A DNA stretch of 64,000 bases from CADEDH01 sp039029735 (GTDB taxonomy: Bacteria; Actinomycetota; Acidimicrobiia; Acidimicrobiales; SZUA-35): the NCBI GenBank assembly GCA_039029735.1, contig JBCCFL010000032.1:1-64000 (forward strand). The letters are read 5' to 3'. Each line of letters starts with the position of its first letter. Position 1 is the stretch's first letter. Position numbers and translations under genes: made by a program. Below the pieces are notes generated by a model that was given only the letters and a program-made list of their open reading frames with translations, did no database searches and was not told the origin of the DNA. Shown piece by piece: positions 28,092-39,374 of this stretch.

Positions 28092-28102
28092 GTACTAAGT
28101 AC
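28092..28102. promoter_or_regulatory. Palindromic operator-like site B
   Basis: GTACTAAGTAC, the exact inverted copy of site A three helical turns away, just upstream of the DUF4386 gene. Confidence 0.55.
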
Positions 28103-28130
28103 AACATTCGTGATCCCAGGAGCTCTTGCC

Positions 28131-28907
28131 ATGACCACACTCGCCTCCCACTCCCCCGTCGCGCCGCTGGACTCAGCGCTCGAACCGCCACCCACCGAGG
28201 TTTCGCCTCGCACGGCCGCCGTCGTGGCCGGCGTGAGCTACGTGGTGCTGTTCGCGCTTGGGATCTTGGCCAACTTCGTGGTTCGCGAGGGCCTCGTTGT
28301 GGCCGACGACGCCGCAACGACCGCCGCCAACCTCGCCGAGTCCGAGGGCCTGTTCCGGCTCGGCATGCTCGCCTTCCTTGTCATCTTCGTGCTCGACATC
28401 GTGGTGGCCTGGGCCCTGCACGTCGTGTTCCGTTCGACGAACCACGACCTGTCGCTCGTCGCCGCCTGGTCGCGTCTCATCTACACGGCATTCCTCGGCG
28501 TGGCGATCGTGTTCTTTTTCCAGGCCCTCCAGCTGCTCGGCGGCTCGTCGTTTCTCGACGCGTTCACCACTGAACAGCTGCACGCCCAGGCCCTCGTCGC
28601 CCTCGACACGTTCAACTCGACATGGCTGATCGGGCTCGTCGCCTTCGGGCTCCACCTGGTGCTGCTGGGCTGGATCATCATCCGCTCCGGTGTGGCGCCC
28701 CGGGCGCTCGGCGTGGTGCTCGTCGTGGCGGGCGTTGCCTACATGGCCGACACCACGGCCCACACCATGCTGAACAACTACGCCGACTACGAGGCGATCT
28801 TCGTGACGATGGTGGCGATCCCTGCGGTGGTGGCCGAGGGCTGGTTCGGGCTGTGGCTGTTGCTGCGGGCCGGCCGATCCCGGTCAACCCCAGATCGCAA
28901 CAGCTGA
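28131..28907 (+). CDS. DUF4386-like membrane protein
   Basis: 258 aa from the ATG at 28131 (AGGAG 9 nt upstream). After a cytoplasmic Pro-rich stretch there are about six transmembrane segments, and the pattern AGVSYVVLFALGILANFVV, LVxIFVLDIVVAWALHVVFR and the late HTMLNNYADYEAIF fits DUF4386 proteins, which have no assigned function. The upstream pair of palindromes around the -10 suggests tight repression, probably by a TetR-type factor. Its 3' end overlaps the convergent FabH gene by 24 bp. Confidence 0.8.
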   Translation: MTTLASHSPVAPLDSALEPPPTEVSPRTAAVVAGVSYVVLFALGILANFVVREGLVVADDAATTAANLAESEGLFRLGMLAFLVIFVLDIVVAWALHVVFRSTNHDLSLVAAWSRLIYTAFLGVAIVFFFQALQLLGGSSFLDAFTTEQLHAQALVALDTFNSTWLIGLVAFGLHLVLLGWIIIRSGVAPRALGVVLVVAGVAYMADTTAHTMLNNYADYEAIFVTMVAIPAVVAEGWFGLWLLLRAGRSRSTPDRNS

Positions 28908-29839
28908 GGCCCACGAGAGGCCACCGCCGAATCCGAGCAACAACACCGGATCACCCTTGGTGATCATCCCGCCGGTCACGGCATGATCGAGGGCGAGGGG
29001 CACCGAGGCTGCCGAGGTGTTCCCCGTGTAGGCGATCACCGACACCACCCGGTCGTCCTCGATGCCGAGACGGTCGGCCACGGCATCGAGGATGCGCTGG
29101 TTGGCCTGGTGGGCCAGCACCGCCACGAGATCATCGGCCGAGAGGCCAGCGGCGTCGACGGCCGCCTGGGCCGAATCTGCGGCGTAGCGCACCATGTACC
29201 GGTAGAGCGTTTTGCCATCCATCTCCACCCCGGTGATCCGGCCGTCGGTGATGGCGCTCTTCAGGATGTCGGGCCGGCTCCCGTCCGTTCCGAGATCCCA
29301 CGTGCGGAGGCCGTGCGTGTCGTCGTCACTCGCCACCATCACCACCGCCCCGGCTCCGTCGCCGAACAGCACCGCCGTGGTGCGGTCCTCGTAGTTCGTG
29401 GCCGCCGTCATGCGGTCGACGCCGATGATCAGCGCTGCCCGCATCCCGGTGGACAACAAGGCATGGGCGGTGACCAGCCCATAGGCGAATCCCGCGCAGG
29501 CTGCGTTGAGATCGTAGGCGGCGCAGTCGAGGCCGAGGGCGTGTTGCACCCCGGCGGCGGTCGACGGGCAGAGGTCATCCGGCGTTTGGGTCGCCGCGAT
29601 CACGAGATCGATCTCGGCCGGATCGACCGCCGATCGCTCCAACGCCACGGCGGCGGCCTCGGTGGCCAACCCAGTGGTGGTGCCACCGCGGCGCCGCTCC
29701 TCGATGCCGGTACGAGTGCGGATCCACTCGTCACTGGTGTCGAGCATCGCCTCGAAGTCGGCGTTGGTGAGCCGATCCGGCGGAAGCGCCGTGCCGATCG
29801 ACACCAGTCGGGTGCCGCTGATGGTGTTGCGGTAGGTGG

Positions 29840-29843
<4 letters not shown>
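28884..29843 (-). CDS. 3-oxoacyl-ACP synthase III (FabH-like KAS III)
   Basis: 319 aa. The Cys-His-Asn triad is intact: Cys116 in NAACAGFAYG, His245 in LAHQANQR and Asn275 in YTGNTSAAS. The opening GTRLVSIGTALPPDRLTN and DEWIRTRTGIEERR are typical. It is the last gene of a three-gene operon, joined to the MMPL gene by an ATGA overlap. A housekeeping fabH would sit with fabD/acpP/fabF; here, beside a double-hotdog protein and an MMPL exporter, a specialised lipid or polyketide starter role is more likely. Confidence 0.92.
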
Positions 29844-32059
<2,216 letters not shown>

Positions 32060-32062
32060 CGC

Positions 32063-32986
32063 TCAGGCCTCGCCAGGCACGTGATCATCGAGATGGGCGG
32101 ACAGCACCACGTGGCAGCGCCCCACCACCTCGTCGTCGGCGAGGGCCTCACAGTCGAACGTGTGGCCGTCGGGCCGGCGGTCGCCCCGACGGGCCCGCAG
32201 CACCAGGCGCTGTCCGGCCCGGGCCAGGCGGTCGGCCTCCACCTCGCCGTACTCGATCCGATACCGCGTTGGCTCCTCCATGTAGTCAGCCAGTGCGAGG
32301 CCAGCGGTGCGACAGAGGCGGCCCATGAGCAACGCCACCGGAGCGGCGGGGATCCCCGGGAAGTGCCCGGCGCAGAGCCCGACGGGAATGGGGCCGCAGT
32401 CCACCTCCCATCCACCGTCGATCCGCCGCCCGGTGTCGGTTCCGAAGGCATCGGCCTCGGCCTCGGCATCGAGATCCACGTCGCCAGCGGCCGCATGGTC
32501 GGGATGGAGCCGAGCGAAGATCTTGGGCGGGAGCACGGCGTAGTCGACGTCGAGGGCGTAGAGGCCAGTGCCATTGCTGCTTCGCAGCGTCATCATCGCC
32601 GACGCCGAGCGTTTGTCGTGCCATGTGGCCTGGGCCTCGGCGATCAGGTCGGGCGAGTCGAGGTGGCTCAGCTCCTCGGGCGCCAGCCGGCGGTAGATGG
32701 CTCGGGTGGCGAGATAGTGATGCCGGCGATCGTTCTCGCGAGCGAGTGCTGCGGCACACGACCCGAGGATCGCCAAGTGGCGAGCCACCTGAGCTGCCTC
32801 CACCAGATCGTGTTCAGGGAGCACCGGCGCTTGGCGAACGACGGTGGCAGTCGCCAGGCCGCCACCCAGGTCGGCGAGGTCGCGCAAGGCGTAATACGGG
32901 GGCGCCACCGCGATCCGAGCCAACGCCTCAGGCGTTGCATCAGGCCGATCGGTCGAGGGCGCTGGGCTGATCGTGTGGTTGTTCAC
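32063..32986 (-). CDS. Double-hotdog, FabZ-like protein
   Basis: 307 aa from a GTG. The C-terminal half has the FabA/FabZ hotdog signature around GHFPGIPAAPVALLMGRLCR, with the His of the FabZ active site in place; the acidic helix residue of FabZ is not obvious. The N-terminal half (~20-155) also has a hotdog-like helix/strand pattern (AAQVARHLAILGSCAAAL, then strands) without the HFPG motif. It may dehydrate or bind 3-hydroxyacyl thioesters. First gene of the hotdog/MMPL/FabH operon. Confidence 0.7.
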   Translation of the reverse strand: MNNHTISPAPSTDRPDATPEALARIAVAPPYYALRDLADLGGGLATATVVRQAPVLPEHDLVEAAQVARHLAILGSCAAALARENDRRHHYLATRAIYRRLAPEELSHLDSPDLIAEAQATWHDKRSASAMMTLRSSNGTGLYALDVDYAVLPPKIFARLHPDHAAAGDVDLDAEAEADAFGTDTGRRIDGGWEVDCGPIPVGLCAGHFPGIPAAPVALLMGRLCRTAGLALADYMEEPTRYRIEYGEVEADRLARAGQRLVLRARRGDRRPDGHTFDCEALADDEVVGRCHVVLSAHLDDHVPGEA

Positions 32987-33041
32987 ACTCCGAAGAGCGC
33001 GTCACCCGATCAGTGATACATCGAGACTGCGACTGTGAGCG

Positions 33042-33392
33042 TCAGTCTTCGTCGTCGGGCAGAAAGATGCCGAGCACCCAACTCACGAGGCTGATCACGA
33101 TGGCGCCGAGGATCGCGTTCCACAGGCCGTCGACACTGAGGTACCCGGTGAGCCAGTCGGTGATCAACAGCAACACGCCGTTGACCACGAAGGTGAAGAG
33201 CCCGAGTGTGAGGATGATCGCCGGGAGACTGAGCAGGAACAAAACCGGGCGCAGGATTGCGTTCACGACGCCGAAGATCGCGGCCACGATGAGCACGGGC
33301 ACGATCTCTTCGGTGAGATCGATGCCGTCGATCAACCGGGCGGCGCCCCAGAGCGCAACCGCGTTGACCAGGACTCGCAGGATGATCCGCAT
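33042..33392 (-). CDS. Phage-holin-family (YvlD-like) membrane protein
   Basis: 116 aa from the ATG at 33392, preceded by GGAAAGGGAA. Four hydrophobic segments, with VNAILRPVLFLLSLPAIILTLGLFTFVVNGVLLLI in the middle, match the Phage_holin_4_2 (YvlD) family, which despite its name is a common chromosomal membrane protein of unclear function. There is no lysin or phage gene nearby, so a phage origin is not supported. It ends in the acidic DDED. Confidence 0.85.
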   Translation of the reverse strand: MRIILRVLVNAVALWGAARLIDGIDLTEEIVPVLIVAAIFGVVNAILRPVLFLLSLPAIILTLGLFTFVVNGVLLLITDWLTGYLSVDGLWNAILGAIVISLVSWVLGIFLPDDED

Positions 33393-33451
33393 CGGATGGT
33401 TCCCTTTCCGCCTCGTCGACCACTCGTCGGCGGTCGACCACCGGAGCGATC

Positions 33452-34777
33452 CTACTTCCGGGTGACCCTCACCGGCATGTGGGTGTACCCGTGAACGAAG
33501 GTGGAGAACGTGCGGGATGGCTCGTCCAGCACCTCGATGCGCTCGAAACGAGGAAGGACCTCCTCCCACAGGATCCGGAGTTGCAGCTCGGCGATACGGC
33601 TCCCCATGCAGAAGTGCACGCCGTAGCCGAACGACAGGTGCCGGTCGGCGTTGGGCCGCTCGATGTCGAGCACGTCGGCATCGGGGCCGAACACCTCCTC
33701 GTCCCGATTGGCCGAGATGTACCAGAGCAGGAGCTGGTCGTCGGCGCGGATCGGCGTGCCCGCCACCTCGCAGTCGTGGTTCGCCGTACGACGCATGTAC
33801 GACAGTGGCGTCTGCCACCGGATCACCTCGGGGATGAGGTTCTCGATGAGGCCCGGATCAGCGGCGAGCTTGGCGAACTGGTCCGGATACCGGTCGAGGG
33901 CGTAGACGCTGCCCGACATCGTGTTGCGAGTGGTGTCGTTGCCGCCGACGATCAGCAGCATCAGGTTGCCGAGATGGCCGAGCACTGGCGTGTCCTTGGT
34001 GGCCTCGCCGTTCGCGAGCATCGACACCAGGTCGAAACCGGGGTTCTGCTGCCGCTCGACCCACAGCTCGCTGAAGTAGTCGACGCAGGCCATCATCTCG
34101 GCCCGCTGCTCCGCCCTGGTCTCGATCACGCCACCGGGCTCGGGAGTGGTGGTGATGGCGTCGGACCAGCGAGTGAGCAGTCGGCGGTCCTCCATCGGGA
34201 AGCCGAAGAGGGTGGCGAGCATGAGCGTTGTGAGCTCCACCGACACCGTCTCCACCCAGTCGAAGGTCTCGCCCTCCGGAAGGCTGTCGAGCAGCGTTGC
34301 GGTGCGCTCGCGGATCATGGTCTCGATATCGCGGAGGTGGCTGGGGGCCGAGATGCCCCGCACGGTTCCGCGCTGCTCGGTCTGTTGGGGCGGGTCCATC
34401 GTGATGAACGAGGTGAACTGGTCGATCCCGTTGGCCTCGGCCACGCCCACGGGAGGGCTGAGCACGATGCCCTTGCTCGAGCTGAACGACTTCCAGTCGC
34501 CGTCGACGGCCCGTACGTCTTCCCACCGGGTGATCGACCAGTAGCGGCCGGCCGACCCGAGTTCGTTGAGATGAACCGGGCTCTCGCGGCGGAGTCGGGC
34601 GAAGTGGTCGTGCCAGCGATCGTCGCGGAACAGGTACGGGTTGTAGGGATTGATGTCGCCGAGGGCGAGCTCGTCGGCCGCCGGAACGTCACCACCGAAC
34701 AGGACCTGCTCCACCTCTGGATTGCGCACCGGCTTGGCCGCCACCCATTCGTCACGCGTGATCGAGGTCTCGGTCAT
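33452..34777 (-). CDS. Cytochrome P450
   Basis: 441 aa from the ATG at 34777. The I-helix motif is GGNDTTRN, the K-helix EVIRWQ, and the heme loop FGYGVHFCMGSRIAELQ, all intact. ITMDPPQQTEQRGTVRG is the usual helix-C region of bacterial class I P450s; substrates in related groups are often steroids, terpenoids or fatty acids. It is divergent from a TetR gene across a 53-bp promoter with a palindrome, so TetR probably represses it. No ferredoxin or reductase gene is adjacent. Confidence 0.93.
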   Translation of the reverse strand: MTETSITRDEWVAAKPVRNPEVEQVLFGGDVPAADELALGDINPYNPYLFRDDRWHDHFARLRRESPVHLNELGSAGRYWSITRWEDVRAVDGDWKSFSSSKGIVLSPPVGVAEANGIDQFTSFITMDPPQQTEQRGTVRGISAPSHLRDIETMIRERTATLLDSLPEGETFDWVETVSVELTTLMLATLFGFPMEDRRLLTRWSDAITTTPEPGGVIETRAEQRAEMMACVDYFSELWVERQQNPGFDLVSMLANGEATKDTPVLGHLGNLMLLIVGGNDTTRNTMSGSVYALDRYPDQFAKLAADPGLIENLIPEVIRWQTPLSYMRRTANHDCEVAGTPIRADDQLLLWYISANRDEEVFGPDADVLDIERPNADRHLSFGYGVHFCMGSRIAELQLRILWEEVLPRFERIEVLDEPSRTFSTFVHGYTHMPVRVTRK

Positions 34778-34803
34778 CGATGACACCGTCCTTTCCCGAC
34801 TCC

Positions 34804-34820
34804 TGAACAGTCTGTACAGT
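34804..34820. promoter_or_regulatory. Operator-like site of P450/TetR promoter
   Basis: TGAACAGTCTGTACAGT contains the perfect palindrome CTGTACAG (34812-34819) and a direct repeat of ACAGT nine bp apart. TACAGT (34815-34820) is also a possible -10 for the TetR gene starting at 34831. Confidence 0.5.
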
Positions 34821-34830
34821 AGTCGACACG

Positions 34831-35385
34831 ATGTCAATCGAGACTGCCGAGGCACGAGTCGACCCCCGAGTGCGGCGCACCCGCCGCGACGTTCGCCGCG
34901 TGGCAGGCGAGCTGCTCCGGGCAGAGGGCCTCGATGCCGTGACCCACTCCCGGGTGGCAGCCGAGGCGGGCTACTCGCGGGCCACGATGTACACCCACTG
35001 GCCGCGACCGATCGACCTTTTGAGCGAGGCATTCCGCCACTTCGGTTCCACCCCTCACCACGAGCGCACAGGCGATCTCCGGGCCGACCTCATCGGCGAA
35101 CTCACCGTGCTGCGATCGGTACTCGTCGACGAGGGCCTCGGCCGCGTGCTGTCGACGGTGGCCGAGCGAGCAGTGTCGAACCCGGAGCTCGCCGGGCTGC
35201 GCGACCTGATGGTGGCCGAAGGCACCCGCATCCTCGACGCCGCGCTCATCGACCACATGGCTCCCGACCGAGCCCGCACCGCAACCACGCTCGCGATCGG
35301 TTCGATCTTCTATCTGGCCACGATGACCGACGACCCGATCTCTGATCAGACGATCGCCGGTCTCGTGGATCAGATCACCGCCTGA
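34831..35385 (+). CDS. TetR family transcriptional regulator
   Basis: 184 aa. The N-terminal HTH is clear: RRTRRDVRRVAGELLRAEGLDAVTHSRVAAEAGYSRATMYTHWP. The C-terminal domain shows VSNPELAGLRDLMVAEGTRIL, as in TetR_C_ members that sense hydrophobic ligands. Divergent from the P450 gene, which is the likely target along with itself. Confidence 0.9.
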   Translation: MSIETAEARVDPRVRRTRRDVRRVAGELLRAEGLDAVTHSRVAAEAGYSRATMYTHWPRPIDLLSEAFRHFGSTPHHERTGDLRADLIGELTVLRSVLVDEGLGRVLSTVAERAVSNPELAGLRDLMVAEGTRILDAALIDHMAPDRARTATTLAIGSIFYLATMTDDPISDQTIAGLVDQITA

Positions 35386-35407
35386 CTCACCTCACCGGCG
35401 CGGGCGG

Positions 35408-37132
35408 TCACCTCGAACAGACCGAACCGGCCGGCGGGGCGCCCGTGCCGTCGCGGAACGGCGGGGCGCAGGGCGCGATGCGGGTACCGGGGCCTCCCGG
35501 CGTTGACGGCGTGTTGTTGTCGATCACGTGGAGGGCATCGACGATGGCACCGATGTCGCGGGCGTAGCGACAGTTCGGGGTGGACGAGGTGCACGTTGCC
35601 TTCTCCCGGCTCTGCATCTCGATCCCCCAGCGGCGCTCCACCTCGTCGGTCACTCGTCCCTGCGGGCCCCATTCGGTGGCGATCAGGAACTTGTCCCAGC
35701 ACACGTCGTCGACCACGTAGCCGCCGTAGGTCTGCAACGCATCGCCGAGCATCTGACCGAGCTCGGTGTCGAGGGCGTCGGTGTCGAAGTCCGGCGGCAG
35801 GGCGAGCAGCGCACCCATCCGCACGGCCGGATTGGTCCCGCCGTAGTAGCAGCTCGCGGTCGGTGGGGCGTTGACGTAGCTGTCGGCCTTCCAGGCTGGC
35901 CAGCGGTAGCCACCCTCGTTCTGGCTCAGGTAGCGAGCGGCCTGGATCGTGAGCTTCAGGGCGTGGTTGATCTCGCCCTTCTCGAGATCGTGCAATCGCA
36001 ACGTGCCGCCGAGGCTCGACATGCCAGAGCCGCCGTGGGCGCCGCGGATGCCGTCGCCGCTGATGATGTCGTCGTCGGGGTAGTCGACCTTGGTGACCAC
36101 ACGCCCGTCGCTGCACACGTGCACGGGCTGCGACTGCCTGATCGTACGACCGTCCGGTTCGAGGAAGGCACCGGCGTGGTTGGGGGTGTTGTTCGTGTAG
36201 GTGGGTTCGGTGGTGAACCCTGGTGTGACTGGGAGGGCATCGCCACCGAACTGGAACACACCCGCCACGAGGCCGCCGCACCGGGTGGGGGTGCGCTCCC
36301 ACCCAACGGTGGTGCGGTTGATGCGCCGGAGCGGCGCGTCGGGGTCGAGGAAGAGCACGTCCTCGTCGATGCCCGGCCCCCAGCCGGGCGGTTCGATGTC
36401 GGCCGGGAGATAGCGGGCGCCGCTGCCGAGCGGCAGATTCCATGGGCTGTTCCAGGCGAAGGGATACTCGATGGGATCCCGGGTGCCGACCGGCGCTGGG
36501 GCCGGGGCCGGGGCCGTCGGACTGGTCGCCGGTGGCCGGGCCGTGGTCACGGTGCGAGCCGACGTCGGAGGCCGAGCGGTGGTCGAAGGACGGACAGTGG
36601 TCGAAGGGCGAGCGGTGGTCTCGGTGCGGGCCGTGGTCGACGGTGTGGTTCTCACGATCGTGCTCGTGGCCGGAGTCGATCCCGTCGTCGGTGGGGCGGC
36701 TGACGACGACGGGATCGACGATGGCTGAGGCGACGGGCCCGACTCGCCCCCGGTTGTGCTTGTGCGTTCAGGGGCGGTCGAGGGGTCGGACGGCTGGCTC
36801 GGTGCCGTGGGATCCGGGCCGGCCTCGGGGGTACGGGCATCACGGTCGCGGTCACGCACGATGATCGTGGCGATCTGCTGATCGGAGCAGGTCCATCCGT
36901 CCCGGCCGCGGTCGCAGTCCACCTGGGGCTGGCCAGGGCACGACGCTCGGAACTGCCGCTGGGCGTCACCCAACCGTGTGGCCGTTGCGAAACAGCTGCC
37001 CTCAGCCGTCTCGACGATGCGGGTCCGGCGTCCGGCCTCCGCGGTCGTGCCCACAACGATCATCGTCAGGGCAAGCGCTGCTGCGCCCACCAGCAGCAGC
37101 CGACGTCGGCTGGTCATCTCGTATCTGCTCAC
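35408..37132 (-). CDS. Secreted protein with SPWN-type domain
   Basis: 574 aa. A signal or anchor segment (residues ~9-30, RRRLLLVGAAALALTMIVVG) is followed by a small four-Cys region (~45-85), a Ser/Thr/Pro-rich linker (~105-215) and a 358-residue C-terminal domain starting at DPIEYPFAWNSPWNLPLG. That domain is homologous throughout to residues 168-521 of the anti-sigma-like protein encoded just upstream; shared blocks include RQSQPVHVC, GAHGGSGMSSLGGTLRL, HALKLTI and GGYVVDDVC. I do not recognise its function. Start GTG at 37132 or ATG at 37117. Confidence 0.8.
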   Translation of the reverse strand: MSRYEMTSRRRLLLVGAAALALTMIVVGTTAEAGRRTRIVETAEGSCFATATRLGDAQRQFRASCPGQPQVDCDRGRDGWTCSDQQIATIIVRDRDRDARTPEAGPDPTAPSQPSDPSTAPERTSTTGGESGPSPQPSSIPSSSAAPPTTGSTPATSTIVRTTPSTTARTETTARPSTTVRPSTTARPPTSARTVTTARPPATSPTAPAPAPAPVGTRDPIEYPFAWNSPWNLPLGSGARYLPADIEPPGWGPGIDEDVLFLDPDAPLRRINRTTVGWERTPTRCGGLVAGVFQFGGDALPVTPGFTTEPTYTNNTPNHAGAFLEPDGRTIRQSQPVHVCSDGRVVTKVDYPDDDIISGDGIRGAHGGSGMSSLGGTLRLHDLEKGEINHALKLTIQAARYLSQNEGGYRWPAWKADSYVNAPPTASCYYGGTNPAVRMGALLALPPDFDTDALDTELGQMLGDALQTYGGYVVDDVCWDKFLIATEWGPQGRVTDEVERRWGIEMQSREKATCTSSTPNCRYARDIGAIVDALHVIDNNTPSTPGGPGTRIAPCAPPFRDGTGAPPAGSVCSR

Positions 37133-37186
37133 GAAGAGGTTGTGTCCGGCGCGCCGTCCGATCTCCCAGACGTGCCTCGGATTTTC

Positions 37187-38752
37187 TCAGTCGCAGATCG
37201 AACCGCCCGGTGGGCCTCCGGTGCCGTCACTGAACGGCGCAGCACACGGTGCGAGCCGGGCACCAGTACCACCCGGGCTGGCGGCCTCGTTGTCGTCCAC
37301 CACATGGAGGGCGGCGATGATCAGGGCCATGTCACGGCTGTAGCGACACGTCGGGCTGTCGGCGGTGCAGTCAGGCGCTTGGGCGGCCGTCATGTCGATG
37401 CCGTGCTGGGCGAGCACCGCATCGGTCACCCGTCCGTCCGGGCCCCACTCGGCCACGATGCCAACGGCGTCGCGGCACGTATCGCCCACCACATAGCCCC
37501 CGTGCTCGGTCAGGGCTCGAGCGAGCAGTCGAGCAAAGTCGGTCTCGAGCGCACCTGCGTCAAAGTCGGGGGTGAGCGCCAACAGGGCGCCCATCTGCAG
37601 CGCTGGTTCGCTCCCCCCGTAGCGGCACGAACCCGTGGTGGCGTCCACGTAGGCGTCGGCTTTCACCGCCGGCCAGCGATACCCGTTGCCCTGGGGGCTG
37701 ACGAACCGGCCTGCATCGATGGTGAGCTTGAGGGCGTGCGGGATCCGCTCGCCGTCGAGGTCGGCGAGGCGCAGCGTGCCACCGAGGCTGGACAGGCCCG
37801 AGCCGCCGTGGGCGCCCTCGATGCCCGTGCCGGTACGCACGTCGTCGGCCGGGTAGTCGACCCGCGACGCCGCTCGACCGTCGTTGCAGACGTGCAGCGG
37901 CTGTGACTGATGGACGGTGCGACCATCGGCGCCGAGCACCGCACCGGCGTGGCCCGGATACTGGTTCCGCTCCCCCGCCTCGGTGGTGAACGAGTCGGGA
38001 ATGGGGAGCGCCAAACCGTCGAACTGCACCACCGACTCGTCGATGGCGGTACACCTTGGTGGCCCGCTGCCCCACGCCGTGGTGGTGCGGTAGACCGGCC
38101 GCTCAGGGGCGTCGGGGGTGAGCACGATGATTGCTTCCTCGACGGTCGGCCCGTTTGCTGGAGGCTCGATGTTCGCCGGCACGTAGACGGCGGCGTCACC
38201 GATCGGCATGTTCCACGGGCTGTCCCAGGCGAACGGCTGCAGGAGCGGATCCCGATTCGCATCGACGCTGGGCTCGGCGCTGTCGGTCGCCTGACCATCG
38301 TCGGGCGCGGCCACAGCCGGGTCGGACGTGGCGGGCACCTGTGCCGCGTCGGGTGCCGTGGTGGAGGGTGTGGCGGGTGTCCGCGGCACATCGACCACGT
38401 CGGCGGTCGCCGCCGGGCCCGGCGTGTCGGTGGCATCGACGGTGGTGGCCTGATCGGCGCCCAGCGCCCACACGGCAAGGCCGCCCGCCACCACCAGCAC
38501 GGCTGCGGCTGCCACCGAGGCCCACGCTGGCAGGCGCCGACGGGGTCGACCGATCGGCACCACGGTGTCACCCGTGGGATCGAGCGGAGCAGCGCCGCCA
38601 TCGGCGAGGTCAGCAGCGAGATCCGCCGCCAGATCGCCCCCCATGCCGTCGACGAGATCGGCATCGGCGGCGGCCGTCCGCATCCGGTCGGAGAAACCCG
38701 GGTCGGCCAGGGGGTCAAGTGCGGCGAGGCTCCTGTTCAGATCATCAGACAT
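37187..38752 (-). CDS. Membrane anti-sigma-like protein fused to SPWN domain
   Basis: 521 aa. Residues 1-73 are a hydrophilic, acidic cytoplasmic part, 76-97 a single transmembrane helix after RPRRRLPAW, 100-165 an Ala/Thr/Pro linker, and 168-521 an extracytoplasmic domain homologous to that of the next gene (about half the residues identical by eye). Its start overlaps the ECF sigma gene by 8 bp, the usual sigma/anti-sigma arrangement. No zinc-binding HxxxCxxC motif is present, so it is not a classical ZAS anti-sigma. A sensor role for the outer domain is inferred from RsgI-like precedents. Confidence 0.72.
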   Translation of the reverse strand: MSDDLNRSLAALDPLADPGFSDRMRTAAADADLVDGMGGDLAADLAADLADGGAAPLDPTGDTVVPIGRPRRRLPAWASVAAAAVLVVAGGLAVWALGADQATTVDATDTPGPAATADVVDVPRTPATPSTTAPDAAQVPATSDPAVAAPDDGQATDSAEPSVDANRDPLLQPFAWDSPWNMPIGDAAVYVPANIEPPANGPTVEEAIIVLTPDAPERPVYRTTTAWGSGPPRCTAIDESVVQFDGLALPIPDSFTTEAGERNQYPGHAGAVLGADGRTVHQSQPLHVCNDGRAASRVDYPADDVRTGTGIEGAHGGSGLSSLGGTLRLADLDGERIPHALKLTIDAGRFVSPQGNGYRWPAVKADAYVDATTGSCRYGGSEPALQMGALLALTPDFDAGALETDFARLLARALTEHGGYVVGDTCRDAVGIVAEWGPDGRVTDAVLAQHGIDMTAAQAPDCTADSPTCRYSRDMALIIAALHVVDDNEAASPGGTGARLAPCAAPFSDGTGGPPGGSICD

Positions 38753-39275
38753 CGATGCGGGCCTCCTCGCTGTCGAGGGTGGCCTGCAGCCGCTGCCGGG
38801 CCCGGTACAGACGCTTGTGCACGATGTTGGCCGGAAGGTCGAGCACGTGCGCGATCTCGGCAGGTGTCAGTTCCTCCCAGGCCGACAGGAACAGCAGCTC
38901 CCGGTCGGCGGCCGAGAGCCGCGCCAGGGCGTCGCTGAGCGCACTCGCCTCGGCCCGCCACGCCCCCGGATCGGGGGAGGTCTGCAACGCGGCGGCGATG
39001 TTGGCCTCCACCCGCTCCGCCAGCCGTCCGCGGCGCCGATCGCTGCGGCGGTGGTTGGCCGCCACGCGACGAGCCACGCCATAGAGCCAGGCTCGGGTCA
39101 CGGGCTCGGAGGGAATGTCGGCTCGGCGTCGCCAGGCCACGAGGAAGGTCTCCGACACGATGTCGGCGGCATCGTTACGGTCGCAGCGGCGCAGCACGAA
39201 GGCGGCCACGTGGCCGACGTGCTGTTCGTACAACACTGCGAACGCCCCGCCCGTGTCGTCTGGCAACCGCTCCAC
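38745..39275 (-). CDS. ECF-type RNA polymerase sigma factor
   Basis: 176 aa. Region 2 runs from AFAVLYEQHVGHVAAFVLRR to DAADIVSETFLVAWRR, with the -10-binding TRAWLYGVARRVAANHRR; region 4 is ALARLSAADRELLFLSAWEELTPAEIAHVLDLPANIVHKRLYRARQRL. The GTG start lacks a clear ribosome-binding site. The last 8 bp overlap the start of the membrane anti-sigma-like gene, so the two are made together and probably form a sigma/anti-sigma pair. Confidence 0.9.
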   Translation of the reverse strand: MERLPDDTGGAFAVLYEQHVGHVAAFVLRRCDRNDAADIVSETFLVAWRRRADIPSEPVTRAWLYGVARRVAANHRRSDRRRGRLAERVEANIAAALQTSPDPGAWRAEASALSDALARLSAADRELLFLSAWEELTPAEIAHVLDLPANIVHKRLYRARQRLQATLDSEEARIDV

Positions 39276-39374
39276 CTCCGCCGGAGCCCCGCCGGGACAC
39301 TACCACCCTCGATCCCGACCTCGACGTTGACCGCCTCCGCTCGGCGCAGCGCTGCCGGGGGTCGGGGCGACGGA

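Noticed and set aside
33042..33392. Prophage remnant from the holin-like gene
   Set aside because: No phage structural, lysis or integrase genes nearby; YvlD-type proteins are ordinary chromosomal genes.
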